Assembly: GCF_900110575.1 (NCBI RefSeq)
Contig: NZ_FOEF01000003.1
Span: 624,602-688,601, forward strand
Source of the DNA: Amycolatopsis saalfeldensis
Lineage (GTDB): Bacteria > Actinomycetota > Actinomycetes > Mycobacteriales > Pseudonocardiaceae
DNA length: 64,000 nucleotides
Direction of reading: 5' to 3'
Below the pieces are notes generated by a model, which was not told where the DNA came from, ran no database searches, and worked only from the letters and a program-made list of their open reading frames with translations. Shown here piece after piece: positions 61,540 to 64,000 of this stretch; positions within the stretch are counted from its first letter, which is position 1; each line of letters opens with the position of its first letter. Made by a program: the position numbers and the translations under genes.

Positions 61540-63675
61540 GTGTCTTCTGCCACTGACAAAGCGAACAAGGCGGCGGCGGTCTCCGACCCGAAGTCGCCGG
61601 GCTACGACCCGAAGTCGCCGGACTACGACGCGAAGATGGACTCTTCGTCGAAGCTGTACGAGATGACGGCCGACCCGTCGTCGAAGTACTACGTGGGCCC
61701 GATCTCCAACACCGAGATCTCCGGCGACGGCCTGCGCAACGTGTCGACCCTGGAGGCCGACCTGATGGGCACCTGGGTCGGCCCGGCCCTGAACCCGGAC
61801 GCGAAGAACAAGCTGATCCAGGCGATCTACGAGCAGAACCTCAAGAACAGCAGCAAGGACTTGAGCGCCGGGCTGACGATGCGTGACCCGGGCACCCCGC
61901 CGGTGACCGACTGGGGCAACGCCACCCACGAGCAGATGCAGCAGGCGATCACGGAGCAGGCCGACCCGGCCACCGTGGCCTCGTCCTCGGAAGAATGGGT
62001 GAACGTCGGCAACACCCTGACCGGGCACCAGAAGGAGCTCGCCAGCGCCATCAACGCCAGTGCCTCCGACTGGCAGGGCGGCGGCGGCGACGCGGCGCGC
62101 GAGCACCTCGCGAACGTCGGCCAGTGGCTCGGCACCACGGCGCAGGGCTCGGCCCTGTCCGGGCGGCAGCAGGAGATCCACTCGCAGGCGCTCAACGAGA
62201 CGCAGATCGCGATGAAGGCCAACCCGCCGGTCCAGTTCGACGTGGCGCAGTCCATGGCGCAGCTGCAGCAGGTCAAGGACCCGGTGGTGTACGGCGCGAC
62301 GGCCGGGCTGATCGTCAACAAGTTCCGTGAGCAGCAGGCCGCGCGTGAGCAGGCCGCGCAGACCATGACGCAGTACGACAAGACCATCGCCGGCGCCGTC
62401 GCCACGCCGCATTTCCCGGCCCCGCCGAAGCTGGCCAGTGCCGGCGGCAGCGCGAGCCCCGGCTCGTTCTCGCCGAAGCTGCAGGGCAGCCCGCGCCTCG
62501 GCCCGGACGGCAAGCCGGTGGGCCCGAACGGCGGGCCGCTCGGTCCGGACGGCAAGCCGGTGCTGGGCCCCAACGGCATTCCCGTGGGTCCGAACGGCCA
62601 GCCGATGGGCCCGGACGGCAAGCCGCTGCTGGGCCCGAACGGCCAGCCCCTCGGTCCGAACGGCCAGCCCCTCGGCCCGGACGGCAAGCCGCTGGGCCCG
62701 AACGGCCAGCCGCTCGGCCCGAACGGTCTGCCACTGGGGCCCAACGGCCAGCCGCTGGGTCCGAACGGCCAGCCGGTCGGCCCGAACGGCCAGCCCCTCG
62801 GGCCCAACGGGCTCCCGCTGGGCCCGAACGGCCAGCCGGTCGGTCCCGACGGCAAGCCGCTGGGACCGGGTGGCATGCCCTCGCTCAACCTGCCCAACCC
62901 GGGCGACAGCACGCACGTCCAGGGGTACAACCCGCCGAAGATCCCCGACCTCAACCTCCCGCCGGGTGGTCCCGGGCCGGGAATGCCGGGCGGCAACATC
63001 CCCGGCGGCGGCAACCCGCCGTCCTTCACCCCGCCGCCGCTGAACATCCCGCCGCTCGGCCTGCCCAAGGACAAGAACAAAGAGGGCACCCAGATCCAGG
63101 GGTACGAGCCGCCCAAGATCCCGGACGTCAACCTGCCGCCGGGCGGTGGCCCCAGCTACACCCCGCCGAAGATCCCGGACGTCAACCTCCCGCCCGGCGG
63201 CGGGCCCAGCTACACCCCGCCCAGCATCCCGGGCGGCATCTCGCTCGGCGGTCCGGGTGGCACGGGCGGCGGCCCGGGCGGCACGGGCAAGATCCCGCCG
63301 ATCGGCCTGGGCGGCGGTGTCAACGGTGAAAGCATCAGCAGCCGCCTCGGCGGCGGCGGTGCCGGTGGCATCGGCGGGATCGGCGGCGCCAAGGGCGGCT
63401 CGCTCGGCGGCCCGGGCAACGCGACGGGTGCCGGCAGCCTGACCCCGGAGGAGCTGGCCGCCCGTGGCGGGGCCGCCGGTGCCGGGGCCAAGGGCGCGGC
63501 CGGTTCGCCCGGTATGGGCGGTATGGGCGCCGGCGGCAAGGGCGGCAAGGGTCCGGAGGACAAGGAGCACAAGATCGCCGACTTCGTCGAGTCGGACGAC
63601 CCCTCGTTCTTTTCGCCGGATGAGGTTGTCGCGCCGCCGGTGATCGGTGACTGGAAGAACACGGACTGGAAGTGA
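61540..63675 (+). CDS. PPE-domain protein with GPNGQPL repeat region, type VII secretion
   Basis: 711 residues. A helical PPE-like domain spans ~110-290 (WGNATHEQMQQAITEQ, SSSEEWVNVGNTLTGHQKELASAINAS, DWQGGGGDAAREHL with the WxG-type turn). Residues 321-447 are 18 units of GP[ND]GxPx. Then a Pro/Gly-rich region with QGY-PPKIPD-NLPPGG segments repeats about four times, a glycine-rich tail, and an acidic end (DFVESDDPSFFSPDEVVAPPVIGDW), conserved in such proteins. GTG start with GAAGGA 6-11 bp upstream. It probably works with the small proteins on either side as a secreted or wall-associated complex. Confidence 0.75.
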   Translation: MSSATDKANKAAAVSDPKSPGYDPKSPDYDAKMDSSSKLYEMTADPSSKYYVGPISNTEISGDGLRNVSTLEADLMGTWVGPALNPDAKNKLIQAIYEQNLKNSSKDLSAGLTMRDPGTPPVTDWGNATHEQMQQAITEQADPATVASSSEEWVNVGNTLTGHQKELASAINASASDWQGGGGDAAREHLANVGQWLGTTAQGSALSGRQQEIHSQALNETQIAMKANPPVQFDVAQSMAQLQQVKDPVVYGATAGLIVNKFREQQAAREQAAQTMTQYDKTIAGAVATPHFPAPPKLASAGGSASPGSFSPKLQGSPRLGPDGKPVGPNGGPLGPDGKPVLGPNGIPVGPNGQPMGPDGKPLLGPNGQPLGPNGQPLGPDGKPLGPNGQPLGPNGLPLGPNGQPLGPNGQPVGPNGQPLGPNGLPLGPNGQPVGPDGKPLGPGGMPSLNLPNPGDSTHVQGYNPPKIPDLNLPPGGPGPGMPGGNIPGGGNPPSFTPPPLNIPPLGLPKDKNKEGTQIQGYEPPKIPDVNLPPGGGPSYTPPKIPDVNLPPGGGPSYTPPSIPGGISLGGPGGTGGGPGGTGKIPPIGLGGGVNGESISSRLGGGGAGGIGGIGGAKGGSLGGPGNATGAGSLTPEELAARGGAAGAGAKGAAGSPGMGGMGAGGKGGKGPEDKEHKIADFVESDDPSFFSPDEVVAPPVIGDWKNTDWK
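62500..62880 (+). repeat. 21-bp-period coding repeat (GPNGQPL heptapeptides)
   Basis: Eighteen in-frame seven-residue units, GP[ND]GxPx, with two units of eight. The DNA period is 21 bp. Gln is the commonest fifth residue, with Lys, Leu, Gly, Ile and Met variants. Synonymous differences between units suggest age rather than very recent expansion. Confidence 0.9.
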
Positions 63676-63682
63676 GCGGTTG

Positions 63683-64000
63683 ATGGCGGGCACTTTTCAG
63701 GTAGAGCCGGATGATCTGGTCGCGCACGCGAGTCATTTGGACGGTTTGGTGGATCGTTTGCATACGGCGGTGCAGGCGGCGGACAGTGCTATGTCGACGG
63801 ATGCGTATGGGTTGTTGTGTGCGTTTTTGCCGTTGATTGTGAATCCGACGGGTGAGAAGGCGAAGGAGGCGGTGAGTTCGGCGGGTGAGGGTGTGAAGAC
63901 GACGGCGGACAATGTCCGTACTGCTGCCAAGACTTACCGTGAGGGTGATGAGGCGGAGGCGGAGCCGTTCAAGAAGCAGGCTGGTGCGGAGGTCGACGCG
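63683..64000 (+). CDS. EspC-like type VII secretion target protein (partial)
   Basis: The first 106 residues are visible; the gene continues past the window. The sequence TFQVEPDDLVAHASHLDGLVDRLHTAV and the second helix DNVRTAAKTYREGDEAEAEPF match the ESX EspC-type family. It starts 7 bp after the PPE-like stop, with GTGAGCGG upstream. Codon use is unlike the neighbours: about a third of codons end in T (GAT, CAT, TTT, CGT, GGT) and leucine is nearly all TTG. This suggests transfer from elsewhere or special selection. Confidence 0.8.
   Translation, partial: MAGTFQVEPDDLVAHASHLDGLVDRLHTAVQAADSAMSTDAYGLLCAFLPLIVNPTGEKAKEAVSSAGEGVKTTADNVRTAAKTYREGDEAEAEPFKKQAGAEVDA

Overview
The window is 64 kb of high-GC DNA with strong C/G third-position bias. 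Its gene families point to a mycelial actinomycete, most likely Pseudonocardiaceae and Amycolatopsis-like: a Cvn-type conservon, paired XRE/DUF397 regulators, an S-adenosyl-methyltransferase of the PF04672 type, an ECF41 sigma factor, Tat and Sec glycosidases, and PPE/EspC-like type VII secretion proteins. The genus is an inference from family content; there is no rRNA or other marker gene in the window.

Region 1 (1-12.6 kb) is a sugar-utilisation locus. It holds the end of a sugar kinase, a PfkB hexose-phosphate kinase and a class II ketose-bisphosphate aldolase. A complete ABC importer follows (lipoprotein binding protein, two permeases, MalK-type ATPase), then a DUF5107/TPR protein, a DeoR repressor and a secreted GH31 glycosidase. 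Kinase plus class II aldolase under a DeoR regulator resembles tagatose-type catabolism of galactose or N-acetylgalactosamine, and the unusual GH31 nucleophile motif fits an alpha-GalNAc or alpha-Gal enzyme.

Region 2 (12.6-15.4 kb) is a two-gene unit of a DMATS-type indole prenyltransferase and a tryptophanase, probably making a prenylated indole. Region 3 (15.4-22.7 kb, minus strand) holds a four-gene conservon, a P-loop kinase, a secreted lamin-tail protein and an ECF41 sigma factor. The sigma factor is divergent from its partner, a carboxymuconolactone decarboxylase/AhpD-like gene, with matching promoters on both strands. Region 4 (23.3-26.2 kb) is a decayed two-gene secreted peptidase locus. 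Region 5 (26.3-28.9 kb) is a TetR-VC0807-monooxygenase operon with two palindromic operators.

Region 6 (29.1-36.8 kb) has a small membrane protein, then a striking paralogous pair: a pseudokinase and an intact Ser/Thr kinase, each carrying two seven-bladed WD40 propellers. A cyclase-family hydrolase follows. Region 7 (36.8-43.4 kb) has a GNAT/methyltransferase/XRE/DUF397 group, a wrecked histidine kinase, two small membrane proteins, a long non-coding stretch and tandem repeat arrays. Region 8 (43.4-53.98 kb) has a large LPNTG-anchored surface protein with eight DUF11-type repeats, an EEP-family hydrolase, a two-component system, a secreted glycosidase-like protein, and a MarR/EamA divergent pair with an operator centred on the transporter start codon. 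Region 9 (54.2-60 kb) has a decayed MmyB-type regulator and SDR pair, a DUF2087 protein, a luciferase-like oxidoreductase and a Tat-exported GH95-like enzyme. Region 10 (60.2-64 kb) has a MerR regulator translationally coupled to type VII secretion-associated genes: a small helical protein, a PPE protein with a 21-bp-period GPNGQPL repeat, and an EspC-like gene with very different codon usage that runs off the window.

Three separate loci are multi-lesion pseudogenes, while the genes around them are intact.
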